Of a stretch of DNA of 64,000 nucleotides, positions 18,490-27,923 are shown in pieces. Source of the stretch: Brenneria alni. GTDB taxonomy: Bacteria > Pseudomonadota > Gammaproteobacteria > Enterobacterales > Enterobacteriaceae. The translations under genes and the position numbers were made by a program. Positions within the stretch are counted from its first letter, which is position 1. Every line of letters begins with the position of its first letter. The notes beneath the pieces are model-generated. The model was not told where the DNA came from. It saw only the letters and a list, made by a program, of their open reading frames with translations, and searched no databases. The stretch spans positions 110,918 through 174,917 of the forward strand of contig NZ_MJLZ01000004.1 of the NCBI RefSeq assembly GCF_003666245.1, written 5' to 3'.

Positions 18490-18972
18490 ATGATGGATTC
18501 ACTCATCGTCCCGGATTTGGCTATGCTACGGCGGTGGCTGGATCAATTAAACATTGTTTTTTTTGAGTGCGATTCCTGCCAGGCGCTTCATTTGCCTCAC
18601 ATGCAAAATTTTGACGGGGTGTTTGATGCGAAAGTCGATCTGGTGGATAACGTGGTGCTGTTTTCTGCTCTGGCGGAAGTGAAACCCAGCGCGTTAATAC
18701 CGTTAGTCGGCGATTTGAGCCAAATCAACGCCAGTTCCCTGACGGTAAAAGCATTTATTGATGTTCAGGATGATAATTTGCCGAAGTTGATTGTCTGCCA
18801 GTCTTTCAGCGTTGCCGCGGGTATGACGGTGGAACAGTTCAGGCATTTCATGCAGCAGTCTGAAGAGCAAATCTCAATGGTGATTTTAGAAGCCGGCGCC
18901 AATAATCTGCTGTTTATCGGGGATGAAGAAGATATCTCTGCTGGCAGAATGAATACATCTCACCTTCATTAA
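18490..18972 (+). CDS. ybjN: YbjN, type III secretion chaperone-like regulator
   Basis: This protein of 160 residues matches E. coli YbjN (158) through VPDLAMLRRWLDQLN, FFECDSCQALHLPHMQNFDGVFDAK and LTVKAFIDVQDDNLPKL. YbjN has a fold like type III secretion chaperones and affects motility, biofilm and virulence traits in Enterobacterales and Erwinia; its biochemistry is unclear. ATG 18490 or 18493 follows GAGGCAG; the longer frame from 18412 is not conserved. Confidence 0.9.
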   Translation: MMDSLIVPDLAMLRRWLDQLNIVFFECDSCQALHLPHMQNFDGVFDAKVDLVDNVVLFSALAEVKPSALIPLVGDLSQINASSLTVKAFIDVQDDNLPKLIVCQSFSVAAGMTVEQFRHFMQQSEEQISMVILEAGANNLLFIGDEEDISAGRMNTSHLH

Positions 18973-19351
18973 TTCTATTTTTTTCAACGGTAGCAATCAG
19001 TTTTTCTTATTTTTCATTACCAGACGTTTATTCTGCATTTATAGCGGAATTGCCGGGCATTATCTCTGTTTACTGGTAAATGTCCGTATTACATAGATAA
19101 AACGTGAATAAATAATCGATAAAAACCATTTTTTACGTTCGACTATGGTATGACTGGTGCAGTGCGGTTATGCTTAATTTCTGTAGTCGTTACGCGATAA
19201 TATCCTATTTATATCGGTGTCTACTATGATGAATTGAGTGCATAGCCATGCATGATTTTTATCGCTGCCGCATAGACGCAGGACGAGTTTTGTATCTGTA
19301 TGGTACAAGTTTATTCCCATGAATCACCCCCTGGTATGGAGGAAGGAACGG
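18973..19351 (+). other. A/T-rich spacer upstream of potF
   Basis: These 379 bases hold no supported gene. They must contain the potF promoter. The potF frame is open up to 19319, but the signal peptide fits the start at 19352 behind GGAGGAAGGAACGG. No operator could be recognised. Confidence 0.5.
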
Positions 19352-20461
19352 ATGTTCACCCAACGTAAAAAATGGTTATCGGGTGTTGTTGCCAGCTTGC
19401 TGATGGCCGCTTCCGTCACCGCATCTGCGCAAGAGAAAACGCTGCATATTTACAACTGGTCTGACTATATTGCACCGGAGACATTACAAAATTTCCAGAA
19501 GGAAACGGGCATTAAAGTGGTTTATGACGTGTTTGACTCCAATGAAGTATTGGAAGGCAAACTGATGGCTGGCAGCACCGGGTTTGATTTGGTCGTACCC
19601 TCTGCCAGCTTCCTGGAGCGCCAGCTTGCGGCGGGGGTATTTCAGCCATTGGATAAAACCAGGCTGCCAAATTACAAAAATCTTGATCCTGAACTGTTGA
19701 AGTTGATTGCCCAGCACGACCCAGATAACAAATTCGCGCTGCCCTACTTATGGGCGACTACCGGGATTGGTTATAACGTTGATAAAGTCAAAGCTGCGCT
19801 GGGGGCGGATGCGCCCGTGAACAGTTGGGATCTGGTGCTGAAACCAGAGAATCTGGAAAAACTGAAAAGCTGCGGCGTCTCTTTCCTGGATGCGCCCGAA
19901 GAAATTTTCGCCACCGTTTTGAACTATCAGGGCAAAGATCCTAACAGTACAAAAGCGGATGACTACACAACCTCAGCGACAGATTTGTTGTTAAAATTAC
20001 GTCCCAGCATTCGTTACTTCCATTCATCTCAATATATTAACGATCTAGCCAACGGCGACATTTGTGTGGCCATTGGCTGGGCGGGGGATGTAATGCAGGC
20101 CGCTAACCGTGCCAAAGAAGCTAACAATGGCGTCAATATTCATTACAGTATCCCGAAAGAAGGGGCGATGGCTTTCTTTGACGTATTTGCTATGCCTGCT
20201 GACGCCAAGAATGTGGATTCTGCCTATCAGTTCCTGAATTATCTGCTGAAACCTGACGTTATCGCCAATATCAGCAATCATGTGTATTACGCCAGTGCGA
20301 ACAAAGAATCGGTGCCATTGGTAAACGAGGATATTCGCAACGATCCGGGTATCTATCCGCCTGCGGATGTACGTGCCAAACTGTTCACGCTCAAGGTTCA
20401 ATCACCACAGATTGATCGTACCCGTACCCGAGCGTGGACGAAGGTAAAAAGTGGTAAATAA
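19352..20461 (+). CDS. potF: Putrescine-binding periplasmic protein PotF
   Basis: PotF captures putrescine for the PotGHI importer. The 369-residue protein has a signal peptide ending near ASA-QEK and the family block LHIYNWSDYIAPETLQNFQKETG; the aromatic box and acidic residues (WAGDVMQA, near residue 245) are as in E. coli PotF (370). It is separated from potG by a hairpin that may lower downstream expression. Confidence 0.95.
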   Translation: MFTQRKKWLSGVVASLLMAASVTASAQEKTLHIYNWSDYIAPETLQNFQKETGIKVVYDVFDSNEVLEGKLMAGSTGFDLVVPSASFLERQLAAGVFQPLDKTRLPNYKNLDPELLKLIAQHDPDNKFALPYLWATTGIGYNVDKVKAALGADAPVNSWDLVLKPENLEKLKSCGVSFLDAPEEIFATVLNYQGKDPNSTKADDYTTSATDLLLKLRPSIRYFHSSQYINDLANGDICVAIGWAGDVMQAANRAKEANNGVNIHYSIPKEGAMAFFDVFAMPADAKNVDSAYQFLNYLLKPDVIANISNHVYYASANKESVPLVNEDIRNDPGIYPPADVRAKLFTLKVQSPQIDRTRTRAWTKVKSGK

Positions 20462-20482
20462 ACGCTTTTCATCATGATAAAT

Positions 20483-20506
20483 AACAGGCGGCTAACCCCG
20501 CCTGTT
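20483..20506 (+). terminator. Intercistronic hairpin between potF and potG
   Basis: AACAGGCGG (20483-20491) pairs perfectly with CCGCCTGTT (20498-20506) around a six-base loop, followed by TGTACTTTACTC. It could act as a partial terminator or mRNA-stabilising stem, making binding protein more abundant than the transporter. Confidence 0.6.
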
Positions 20507-20580
20507 TGTACTTTACTCTATGTGTCGCCGCCTTGATTAATGCGGTGGTGTGTTCTGCTTTTGCCGGAGAGCAATACTAA

Positions 20581-21714
20581 GTGAATGACGCTATTCCCCG
20601 CCCCCAGCCCAAGCCCCAAAAAGCGGTTACACCGTTGCTGGAAGTACGTAATCTGACCAAGTCATTTGATGGTCATGCCGCTGTTGATGATGTCAGTCTG
20701 ACTATTTATAAAGGCGAGATATTTGCCCTGCTGGGCGCATCCGGCTGTGGAAAGTCCACGCTGTTGCGCATGTTGGCAGGTTTTGAACATCCAACGCAGG
20801 GACAAATAGTCCTGGATGGTGAGGATCTTTCGCTGGTTCCTCCCTACCAGCGACCAATCAACATGATGTTCCAGTCTTATGCTCTGTTTCCCCATATGTC
20901 GGTGGAAAAGAATATTGCTTTTGGTCTTAAGCAGGATCGGTTGTCCCATTCTGAAATCAAAGATCGGGTGGAAGAAATGCTGACGCTGGTGCATATGCAG
21001 GAGTATGCCGCCCGCAAACCGCACCAGCTTTCCGGTGGTCAGCGTCAGCGCGTGGCGCTGGCCCGCAGCCTGGCAAAACGCCCTAAACTGCTGTTGCTGG
21101 ATGAACCTATGGGGGCGCTGGATAAAAAACTGCGTGACCGAATGCAGCTTGAGGTGGTCGATATTCTGGAGCGTGTCGGCGTAACCTGCGTAATGGTGAC
21201 GCATGATCAGGAAGAAGCGATGACGATGGCAGGCCGAATCGCCATCATGAATCGCGGAAAATTTGTTCAGATCGGTGAGCCGGAAGAAATATACGAACAC
21301 CCTAATACCCGTTTTAGCGCTGAATTTATTGGTTCAGTCAATATGTTTGAGGGAGTGCTGACAGAGCGCCGGGATGATGCACTGATTATCCAAAGTCCGG
21401 GGCTGGTACATCCGTTGAAGGTCGATTCCGATGCTTCCGTGGTGGATGGCGTGCCGGTTTATATCGCCCTCAGGCCAGAGAAAATCATGCTCTGTGATGA
21501 AACGCCGCCCGATGGCTGCAATTTTGCCGTTGGGGAAGTTATCCACATTGCCTATCTGGGTGATTTGTCGATTTATCATGTCAGACTGAACAGCGGGCAG
21601 ATTATCAGCGCACAGTTGCAGAATGCCTATCGTTACCGCAAAGGTATGCCGACCTGGGGCGATGAAATGCGGTTGTGTTGGGATGCTGACAGTTGTGTCG
21701 TACTGACGGTGTAA
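20581..21714 (+). CDS. potG: Putrescine ABC transporter ATPase PotG
   Basis: This 377-residue ATPase has exactly the length of E. coli PotG. It has Walker A GASGCGKST, Q-loop FQSYALFPH, signature LSGGQRQR, Walker B LLLLDEPMGALD and a C-terminal TOBE domain. The start is GTG at 20581. It powers putrescine import through PotHI. Confidence 0.95.
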   Translation: MNDAIPRPQPKPQKAVTPLLEVRNLTKSFDGHAAVDDVSLTIYKGEIFALLGASGCGKSTLLRMLAGFEHPTQGQIVLDGEDLSLVPPYQRPINMMFQSYALFPHMSVEKNIAFGLKQDRLSHSEIKDRVEEMLTLVHMQEYAARKPHQLSGGQRQRVALARSLAKRPKLLLLDEPMGALDKKLRDRMQLEVVDILERVGVTCVMVTHDQEEAMTMAGRIAIMNRGKFVQIGEPEEIYEHPNTRFSAEFIGSVNMFEGVLTERRDDALIIQSPGLVHPLKVDSDASVVDGVPVYIALRPEKIMLCDETPPDGCNFAVGEVIHIAYLGDLSIYHVRLNSGQIISAQLQNAYRYRKGMPTWGDEMRLCWDADSCVVLTV

Positions 21715-21728
21715 CGAGGAATGACGCC

Positions 21729-22694
21729 ATGACAATGTTTCCTGAACATAACACCGTGGAGCCGCCGATCGAGGAAAGAGGGCGGCTAACCAGATTGATG
21801 GCTCGCTGGCGTCAGGATCACGGACGCAAGCTGGTGATCGCGCTGCCTTATTTTTGGTTGTTGTTGTTGTTTCTGCTGCCTTTCCTGATTGTATTCAAGA
21901 TCAGCCTGGCGGAAATGGCGCGTGCGGTGCCGCCTTATACCGACCTGATTTCCTGGGTGGACGACCGGCTGGATATTTCATTAAATCTGGCGAACTATCT
22001 GCATTTGCTAAGTGACCCGCTCTATGTTGATGCCTACCTGCAATCATTGCAGGTCGCGGCGGTGTCAACGTTGTGCTGCCTGTTGATTGGTTATCCGCTG
22101 GCCTGGGCGGTGGCGCATAGCAAGCCTTCTACCCGTAATATCCTGCTGTTATTAGTGATTTTGCCTTCCTGGACATCATTTCTTATCCGTGTCTATGCCT
22201 GGATGGGGATTTTGAAAAATAACGGTATTCTGAATAATTTCCTGCTGTGGCTCGGCGTTATTGATCAGCCGCTGGTGATTCTGCATACCAATCTGGCGGT
22301 ATATATCGGCGTGGTGTACTCCTATCTGCCCTTTATGGTGTTGCCGATCTATACCGCGCTTACCAGACTGGATTACTCGCTGGTTGAAGCCTCACTCGAT
22401 TTAGGCGCCCGTCCGTTAAAAACTTTCTTTAGCGTTATCGTGCCGTTGACCAAAGGCGGGATCATTGCGGGGTCGATGCTGGTATTTATCCCAACCGTGG
22501 GCGAGTACGTGATCCCTGAACTGCTGGGAGGCCCGGATAGCATTATGATCGGCCGTATTCTCTGGCAGGAGTTCTTTAACAATCGTGACTGGCCGGTTGC
22601 GTCGTCTGTGGCAATTATTATGCTGTTGTTGCTGATCGTTCCGATTATCTGGTTCCACAAGCATCAGAGCAAAGCATCGGAGGGTGAAGCATGA
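21729..22694 (+). CDS. potH: Putrescine ABC transporter permease PotH
   Basis: This 321-residue inner-membrane permease has about six transmembrane segments and the EAA loop (VEASLDLGARPLKTFFSVIVPLT). ATG 21729 follows GAGGA at a good distance; an open frame from 21693 overlaps potG but lacks conservation. It overlaps potI by four bases (ATGA). Confidence 0.94.
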   Translation: MTMFPEHNTVEPPIEERGRLTRLMARWRQDHGRKLVIALPYFWLLLLFLLPFLIVFKISLAEMARAVPPYTDLISWVDDRLDISLNLANYLHLLSDPLYVDAYLQSLQVAAVSTLCCLLIGYPLAWAVAHSKPSTRNILLLLVILPSWTSFLIRVYAWMGILKNNGILNNFLLWLGVIDQPLVILHTNLAVYIGVVYSYLPFMVLPIYTALTRLDYSLVEASLDLGARPLKTFFSVIVPLTKGGIIAGSMLVFIPTVGEYVIPELLGGPDSIMIGRILWQEFFNNRDWPVASSVAIIMLLLLIVPIIWFHKHQSKASEGEA

Positions 22695-23536
22695 ACAGTT
22701 TGCCGGTTGTTCGTTCGCCGTGGCGCATCGTTATTCTGGTGCTGTGTTTTACGTTCCTCTACGCGCCCATGTTGATGCTGGTGATCTATTCATTCAACAG
22801 CTCCAAACTGGTGACGGTATGGGCGGGATGGTCGACGCGCTGGTATGTCGAGCTGTTCCATAATTCCGCCATGATCAGTGCAGTCGTTCTCAGCCTGACG
22901 ATTGCGGCGGCCTCCGCCACAATGGCGGTGATATTAGGTACGCTGGCGGCGTTGGTGATGGTGAGGTTTGGCAGTTTTCGCGGTTCAAACGGCTTTGCAT
23001 TTATGCTGACCGCGCCGCTGGTCATGCCGGATGTGATCACCGGGCTTTCGCTGTTGCTGCTGTTTGTGGCGCTGGGGCACGCTATCGGTTGGCCGGCGGA
23101 GCGCGGAATGCTCACCATCTGGCTGGCGCATGTGACATTCTGTACCGCCTATGTCACGGTGGTGGTTAGCGCACGTCTGCGTGAGCTGGATCGATCTATT
23201 GAAGAGGCGGCGATGGATCTGGGCGCCACGCCGTTAAAGGTTTTCTTCATTATTACGGTGCCAATGATTGCCCCGGCGTTGATCTCTGGCTGGTTGCTGG
23301 CGTTTACCCTTTCGCTGGACGATCTGGTTATTGCCAGTTTCGTTGCCGGGCCGGGATCAACCACGCTGCCGATGCTGGTGTTCTCCAGCGTGAGGATGGG
23401 AGTTAATCCGCAGATTAACGCACTGGCTTCTTTGATACTGTTGGTGGTAGGGGTTATTGGTTTTATTGCCTGGTGGTTTATGGCAAAGGCTGAGAAACAG
23501 CATCAGCGTGATATGCAAAAAGCGAGGCGAGGGTAA
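22691..23536 (+). CDS. potI: Putrescine ABC transporter permease PotI
   Basis: This 281-residue permease matches E. coli PotI in length and sequence: an N-terminal hydrophobic segment (FLYAPMLMLVIYSF), six membrane spans and the EAA loop IEEAAMDLGATPLKVFFIITVP. It forms the membrane channel with PotH. It is translationally coupled to potH by ATGA. Confidence 0.95.
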   Translation: MNSLPVVRSPWRIVILVLCFTFLYAPMLMLVIYSFNSSKLVTVWAGWSTRWYVELFHNSAMISAVVLSLTIAAASATMAVILGTLAALVMVRFGSFRGSNGFAFMLTAPLVMPDVITGLSLLLLFVALGHAIGWPAERGMLTIWLAHVTFCTAYVTVVVSARLRELDRSIEEAAMDLGATPLKVFFIITVPMIAPALISGWLLAFTLSLDDLVIASFVAGPGSTTLPMLVFSSVRMGVNPQINALASLILLVVGVIGFIAWWFMAKAEKQHQRDMQKARRG

Positions 23537-23572
23537 TTCGCCGCACGTCTTTTTTTATCAATCCGCTGAGTT

Positions 23573-23609
23573 AACAACAACGCCGCCATAGTCTGGTGGC
23601 GTTGTTGTT
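23573..23609 (+). terminator. Hairpin after potI
   Basis: Arms of 16 bases (23573-23588 and 23594-23609) pair with one G-U wobble around TAGTC, and the 3' arm ends GTTGTTGTT. It probably ends the potFGHI transcript, though it lacks a pure U tract. It touches the first possible ybjO start. Confidence 0.6.
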
Positions 23610-24107
23610 ATGTATCAAGAGAGAGGGGAAATTCTGGACCGTAAAAAAGAAGTTATACAGCGAAAAGCTTACGCCCCGGTTCCCATCATGGTAGCGGGGA
23701 TCGCTATTATTGCGACCCGTTTTGTGGGCGTTTTATTGTTGGTCTGGGAATTAGGGTTGAGCGGCCTGGGGGACTGGGTAGGGAGCAGTGCGCAATCATG
23801 GGAGTCAACGCTGGTTTTACTGTTATCTATGGTGATTGTTTGTGCTGAGATACGCTGTGGATTTGCTGTGTTGACCGGCGCTAACTGGGGGCGTTGGGGC
23901 TATGTTGCCTGCCAGTGCCTGGTGGTACTGTATATGCTGCTTGCATCTGTGAGTGAATATTTCCCGGCAATATTCCATATTTCTGGCGAAAACAATGCAG
24001 CGGTGCTGCACCAACTGTTATTACAGAAAATACCGGATTTACTGGTGATCTTTCTGCTCTTCTTCCCGCGCCGTAGTCGGCGTTTTTTTACTCGTCTCAT
24101 CCATTAG
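23610..24107 (+). CDS. ybjO: YbjO, inner-membrane protein
   Basis: This protein of up to 165 residues has four hydrophobic segments and resembles E. coli YbjO (162), especially LLQKIPDLLVIFLLFFPRRSRRFF at the C-terminus. The function is unknown. The ATG at 23610 abuts the hairpin and has no ribosome-binding site; AGAGAGGGG at 23619-23627 suggests that translation may start about 10-15 codons further in, at a non-ATG codon. Confidence 0.82.
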   Translation: MYQERGEILDRKKEVIQRKAYAPVPIMVAGIAIIATRFVGVLLLVWELGLSGLGDWVGSSAQSWESTLVLLLSMVIVCAEIRCGFAVLTGANWGRWGYVACQCLVVLYMLLASVSEYFPAIFHISGENNAAVLHQLLLQKIPDLLVIFLLFFPRRSRRFFTRLIH

Positions 24108-24193
24108 ACTCGCCCTGCGGACCGCTGCAAGCGGCGTTGAAAACGCTGCTGGCGATAAAGGTCGATAATGCGGTAACTCAATCACTGACAAGG

Positions 24194-24221
24194 GGAACTT
24201 AGCGATATTTCAATGCACTCA
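24194..24221 (+). promoter_or_regulatory. hrp box (putative HrpL promoter)
   Basis: GGAACT (24194-24199), a 15-base spacer and GCACTCA (24215-24221) match the HrpL consensus GGAACC-N15/16-CCACNNA with one change in each half. It lies 54 bases upstream of the start of a putative secreted effector, on the same strand. Together these make an HrpL-dependent promoter likely, though it has not been tested. Confidence 0.72.
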
Positions 24222-24275
24222 ATCAGGGCATTTTTATGCATTAATTAACCCTAATTGAGAGAGTTGAAATTTTGT

Positions 24276-24983
24276 ATGGATAGAATCAACAGATACTCCC
24301 CTGCATCCACCTGGTCCTCTTCCTCTGTTTCATCTTCTGGTGTGGCGGCGGCTTCATCAAGTCGTTCAGCAGCGCTATCTGAACGAATTAGCGCACTGAC
24401 AATAGAAATTGGCGACAGAACCCGTTTATCCACAACTGGCTATCAAATGGCGATGGATCGTATAAATAACCCGAACAAATTGGATTCTGATTCTCTTATG
24501 ACGATGAGAAGAGCGCAACAATATACGGATGCGGCGAAAAGAGCGTATCCGACAGAAACGCTAAAATCTCTTGGATTGTTGCAACAATCCTATATTTATA
24601 ATACCGCCGATCATGGCTTGCGCGGCGCGATTGAGATGTCACCTAAGGAACTGTCCAGATGTCTCGAAAAATGCAGGGAATACGGTTTTTCAAACTGCGA
24701 TATGCAAGCATTAGAGGTTGCTATAGCTCTAAAATACCGGTTAGGTCTCGACGAATTCAAAATAGTAAGCAACCACAAACTGAGTCATAATTACATTGTT
24801 ATTGATCCTTGTAATGATTTTCCTAAAGGGGTGATAGTTGATTCCTGGACCGGCCAGGGTGTTCTGGAGTTGAATTTGCGAACGAAATTGAAGTTTCAAC
24901 ATAAGGAGCAAAACTGCCATATAAATGAAAATATGCACGAATGGCTTGATAATTATGGGAAAAACTATGTTCTACCGCGATAA
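24276..24983 (+). CDS. Putative type III secreted effector, Cys-His-Asp enzyme-like
   Basis: This gene encodes 235 residues from ATG 24276 (GAGAGAG 12 bases upstream); a TTG at 24255 is less likely. I do not recognise a named family. Residues 8-35 are extremely Ser/Ala-rich with no hydrophobic segment, as in type III secretion signals. The C-terminal half has a helix beginning with Cys141 (SNCDMQALEVAIAL), then SHNYIVID with His171 and VIVDSWTGQG with Asp189. This order and setting resemble papain/transglutaminase-like proteases or deamidases among bacterial effectors and toxins. An hrp box precedes it. No chaperone gene is adjacent. It interrupts the ybjO-rlmC synteny and looks more A/T-rich than its neighbours, suggesting acquisition. 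The enzymatic call is inference. Confidence 0.68.
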   Translation: MDRINRYSPASTWSSSSVSSSGVAAASSSRSAALSERISALTIEIGDRTRLSTTGYQMAMDRINNPNKLDSDSLMTMRRAQQYTDAAKRAYPTETLKSLGLLQQSYIYNTADHGLRGAIEMSPKELSRCLEKCREYGFSNCDMQALEVAIALKYRLGLDEFKIVSNHKLSHNYIVIDPCNDFPKGVIVDSWTGQGVLELNLRTKLKFQHKEQNCHINENMHEWLDNYGKNYVLPR

Positions 24984-25292
24984 ATAATGCTTTTACGGCA
25001 AGCGAAAGGCAGTTGCAAGGGGAAAAAACTTCCATAACCCCCTGGCCACGTGAGTAATAAAACCTGATATCGTCGTTTAAAAAGCCTCCGTCATTTGAAC
25101 GTTCAATCAAAATTATTCCTTATTAATATCAGGCCATGATTGTCCCTGGTTCCATGTACTAAGGGTATCTTAAGACGCGCTGTGCTTTGCTGGCATTGAT
25201 TCGAAACGTTATGAGGCACCTTATTTTATTTTCTGGGGGTGGTACAATCCGCCCCATCCAGTTTTGACCCCTCTTATCGTTAGATTTTGTCT
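24984..25292. other. Spacer between effector gene and rlmC
   Basis: These 309 bases contain no supported gene. The open frame on the minus strand here is antisense to the effector and has no plausible start signals. No integrase, att-like repeat or insertion-sequence end was seen. Confidence 0.5.
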
Positions 25293-26432
25293 ATGCATTG
25301 TGCGCGATATAGCGCAGGAACCTGCCGTTCCTGCCAATGGTTGGAAAAAGCCTATCCACAGCAACTCTCTGATAAACAGCAACACCTTGCTGATTTACTA
25401 CAGTCACGTGCTGTTCAGCAATGGATGCCCACCTGTCCTTCGGCGCAGTCCGCGTTTCGCAACAAAGCGAAAATGGTGGTCAGCGGGAGTGTTGAGCGGC
25501 CATTGCTGGGTATGCTGCATCGGGATGGTACGGCGGTCGATTTGTGTGATTGTCCGCTTTACCCCGACAGCTTTAGCCCGGTGTTTGACGTTTTGAAAAT
25601 ATTTATCGCCAGAGCAGGGTTGACGCCTTATAACGTCGCCCGTCGGCGTGGGGAGTTAAAGTATCTGCTTTTGACGGAAAGTACCCACCGTGGCGTCTTT
25701 ATGTTGCGCTTTGTGCTACGTTCAGAAACCAAACTCGCACAATTGCGTGCGGCGCTACCGTGGTTGCAACAGCAGTTACCTCAGCTTGAGGTGATATCAG
25801 TGAATATTCAGCCGATACATCAGGCGATTATGGAAGGGAAAACGGAAATCATACTTAGCGACACGGCGTCGCTGGCGGAGCGGTTCAACCATGTTCCGCT
25901 CTATATCCGCCCGCAAAGTTTTTTCCAGACCAACCCACAGGTGGCGAGCGCCCTGTATGCTACCGCCCGTGATTGGGTGGCTGAATTGCATGTCAGCAGC
26001 ATGTGGGATTTATTCTGCGGCGTGGGAGGATTTGGCCTGCACTGCGCATCACCACAGATGCGTCTGACCGGTATCGAGATCAGCGCCGAAGCCATTGCCT
26101 GCGCTCGTCTGTCTGCCGAACAATTAGGATTAACCCAGATAGCGTTTCAGGCGCTGGACTCAACACAGTTTGCCACTGGTAACGAACAGATCCCGCAACT
26201 GGTGCTGGTGAATCCGCCACGCCGGGGCATTGGCAGTGAGCTATGCGCCTATCTGAACCGTATGGCGCCCGACTATATTCTCTACTCCAGTTGCAATGCG
26301 CAAAGCATGGTCAAGGACATGGATGCACTGAGCCACTATCGTACCTTGCGTATACAACTGTTTGATATGTTCCCGCACACAGCCCATTATGAAGTATTGA
26401 CGCTGTTGTACAGAGAGGGTGTGAACGGATAG
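25293..26432 (+). CDS. rlmC: 23S rRNA (uracil(747)-C(5))-methyltransferase RlmC
   Basis: RlmC methylates U747 of 23S rRNA using SAM. The start ATG 25293 gives [16 protein letters not shown], matching the conserved N-terminus with its iron-sulfur cysteines (the first Cys in MHC, then CRSC, and a fourth in CDCPLY). The 379-residue protein has the SAM site [11 protein letters not shown], the motif VLVNPPRRG and the catalytic Cys in YSSCNAQ. E. coli RlmC is 375 residues. Confidence 0.96.
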   Translation: MHCARYSAGTCRSCQWLEKAYPQQLSDKQQHLADLLQSRAVQQWMPTCPSAQSAFRNKAKMVVSGSVERPLLGMLHRDGTAVDLCDCPLYPDSFSPVFDVLKIFIARAGLTPYNVARRRGELKYLLLTESTHRGVFMLRFVLRSETKLAQLRAALPWLQQQLPQLEVISVNIQPIHQAIMEGKTEIILSDTASLAERFNHVPLYIRPQSFFQTNPQVASALYATARDWVAELHVSSMWDLFCGVGGFGLHCASPQMRLTGIEISAEAIACARLSAEQLGLTQIAFQALDSTQFATGNEQIPQLVLVNPPRRGIGSELCAYLNRMAPDYILYSSCNAQSMVKDMDALSHYRTLRIQLFDMFPHTAHYEVLTLLYREGVNG

Positions 26433-26451
26433 CGGGGGAAGTAAGAAAGAT

Positions 26452-26474
26452 TGCGCGGCATGTGCGGCCGCGCA
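26452..26474 (-). terminator. Hairpin between rlmC and artJ
   Basis: TGCGCGGC (26452-26459) pairs perfectly with GCCGCGCA (26467-26474). On the minus strand it is followed by AATCTTTCTTAC, so it probably ends the art transcript. The plus strand has no U tract. Confidence 0.55.
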
Positions 26475-26489
26475 GTGGACATCAGATAA

Positions 26490-27221
26490 TTACTGTGGGA
26501 ACCACTTATCGTTAATCGCCTGATAAGTACCGTTCGCTTTAATGGCGTCCAGGGCCATATTCAGTTTTTCCAGCAGGGCTTTGTCGTTCGGACGAACGGC
26601 AATACCCAATCCTGTACCGAAGTATTCCGCATCCGTTACATGTTCACCGACCACCGCCAGGTCCGGGTTGGTTTTCAGCCACGTATTCACGGCAGCGGTA
26701 TCACCAAACACACCGTCGATGCGGCCATTTTTCAGATCCAGCACCGCATTTTGATAGTTATCGTAAGAAACGGTCTGAATCTCAGGATGCTTATCTTGCA
26801 TGTATTTTTGATGGGTTGTGCCATTTTCCATGCCGATACGTTTACCTTTCATGGCGGAAAAATCGCTGAACTTGCCCTTTTGCGCGATAACAATTGCTGA
26901 ATTTGCGTAATAGGGTTGAGTAAATGCCACCTGTTTACTACGTTCAGCCGTGATATCCATACCTGAAATAACCGCATCATAGCGTCGGAATTTGAGTGCG
27001 GGGATCAGGCTGTCAAATGCCTGATTGGTAAAGGTACAGGTGGCCTCAATCTGTTTACACAGCGCTTTCGCCAAATCGATATCGTAGCCTACGATATCGT
27101 TATTGGCATCCAGATATTCAAATGGTGGGTAGCCCGCTGATGAAGCGAAGCGGATCGTGTCTGCGGCCATTGCGCTGCATGTTATGCCAGCCAGTAAGGC
27201 GGCGATCAATATTTTCTTCAT
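26490..27221 (-). CDS. artJ: Arginine-binding periplasmic protein ArtJ
   Basis: This binding protein has 243 residues, like E. coli ArtJ, with a signal peptide MKKILIAALLAGITCSAMA. The SBP family 3 blocks YPPFEYLDANNDIVGYDIDLAKAL and AVISGMDITAERSKQV are present. It supplies arginine to ArtQM. It lies only 33 bases after artM, so it may be transcribed with the operon rather than from a promoter of its own as in E. coli. Confidence 0.93.
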   Translation of the reverse strand: MKKILIAALLAGITCSAMAADTIRFASSAGYPPFEYLDANNDIVGYDIDLAKALCKQIEATCTFTNQAFDSLIPALKFRRYDAVISGMDITAERSKQVAFTQPYYANSAIVIAQKGKFSDFSAMKGKRIGMENGTTHQKYMQDKHPEIQTVSYDNYQNAVLDLKNGRIDGVFGDTAAVNTWLKTNPDLAVVGEHVTDAEYFGTGLGIAVRPNDKALLEKLNMALDAIKANGTYQAINDKWFPQ

Positions 27222-27254
27222 GTACTACTCCCGTCTGTTTTTATGTTTTGGAGA

Positions 27255-27923
27255 TTAATTTCGCCGTTCAAACGCCAACGCACGTCGCTCAACCAAACGC
27301 ATCAGCAAGGTCAGTAATCCATTGACGCAAAGATAGATAATGCCCGCAGCGCCGAAAACCAACACGTCGTAGGTGCGGCCATACATCAACTGGCTATAAC
27401 CCATGACGTCCATCAGGGTAATGGTATAAGCCAGAGAGGTACTTTTAAACACCAGCACCACTTCATTTGAATAGGATGAGAGTGCGCGTTTGAACGCAAA
27501 CGGCAATAAGATATGCAGTGTTTGCTTCTGTGACATGCCAAGTGCCGCACAGGATTGCCACTGCCCGTCAGGGATGGCTTTTACCGCACCATAAAATAGC
27601 TGCGTGGTATAGGCGGCGCTATTGAGCGCCAGTGCGGTCATGGCGCAAAGCCAGGGCTGTGACAGCAGGTGCCATAACCACGGAATTTGCTGGATAGCAG
27701 TGAACTGACCTGGCCCGTAGTAGATCAGGAATATCTGCACCAACAGCGGCGTACCGGTAAACAGCGTGATATAGCCTTTTGTCAGGGAGGATATCACCGG
27801 CGTTTTCAACGTCAGCGCCACCGTCAGCAGCAGCGACAGCAGCAGTGACACAATAAGGGCAACCACGGTGAGAGTCAGGCTGGTATGCAAGCCATTGAGC
27901 AGCGCAGGTAAGTAAGCGAGCAT
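27255..27923 (-). CDS. artM: Arginine ABC transporter permease ArtM
   Basis: This 222-residue inner-membrane permease matches E. coli ArtM in length. It has an N-terminal LPALLNGLHTSLTLTVVALI, FTGTPLLVQIFLIYYG and an EAA-type loop (SCAALGMSQKQTLHILLPFAFKRAL). It pairs with ArtQ. Its start codon overlaps the artQ stop. Confidence 0.95.
   Translation of the reverse strand: MLAYLPALLNGLHTSLTLTVVALIVSLLLSLLLTVALTLKTPVISSLTKGYITLFTGTPLLVQIFLIYYGPGQFTAIQQIPWLWHLLSQPWLCAMTALALNSAAYTTQLFYGAVKAIPDGQWQSCAALGMSQKQTLHILLPFAFKRALSSYSNEVVLVFKSTSLAYTITLMDVMGYSQLMYGRTYDVLVFGAAGIIYLCVNGLLTLLMRLVERRALAFERRN

Noticed and set aside
24823..25110. 95-codon minus-strand frame over the effector 3' end
   Set aside because: Mostly antisense to the effector gene, with no start signal; not a chaperone-like acidic protein.
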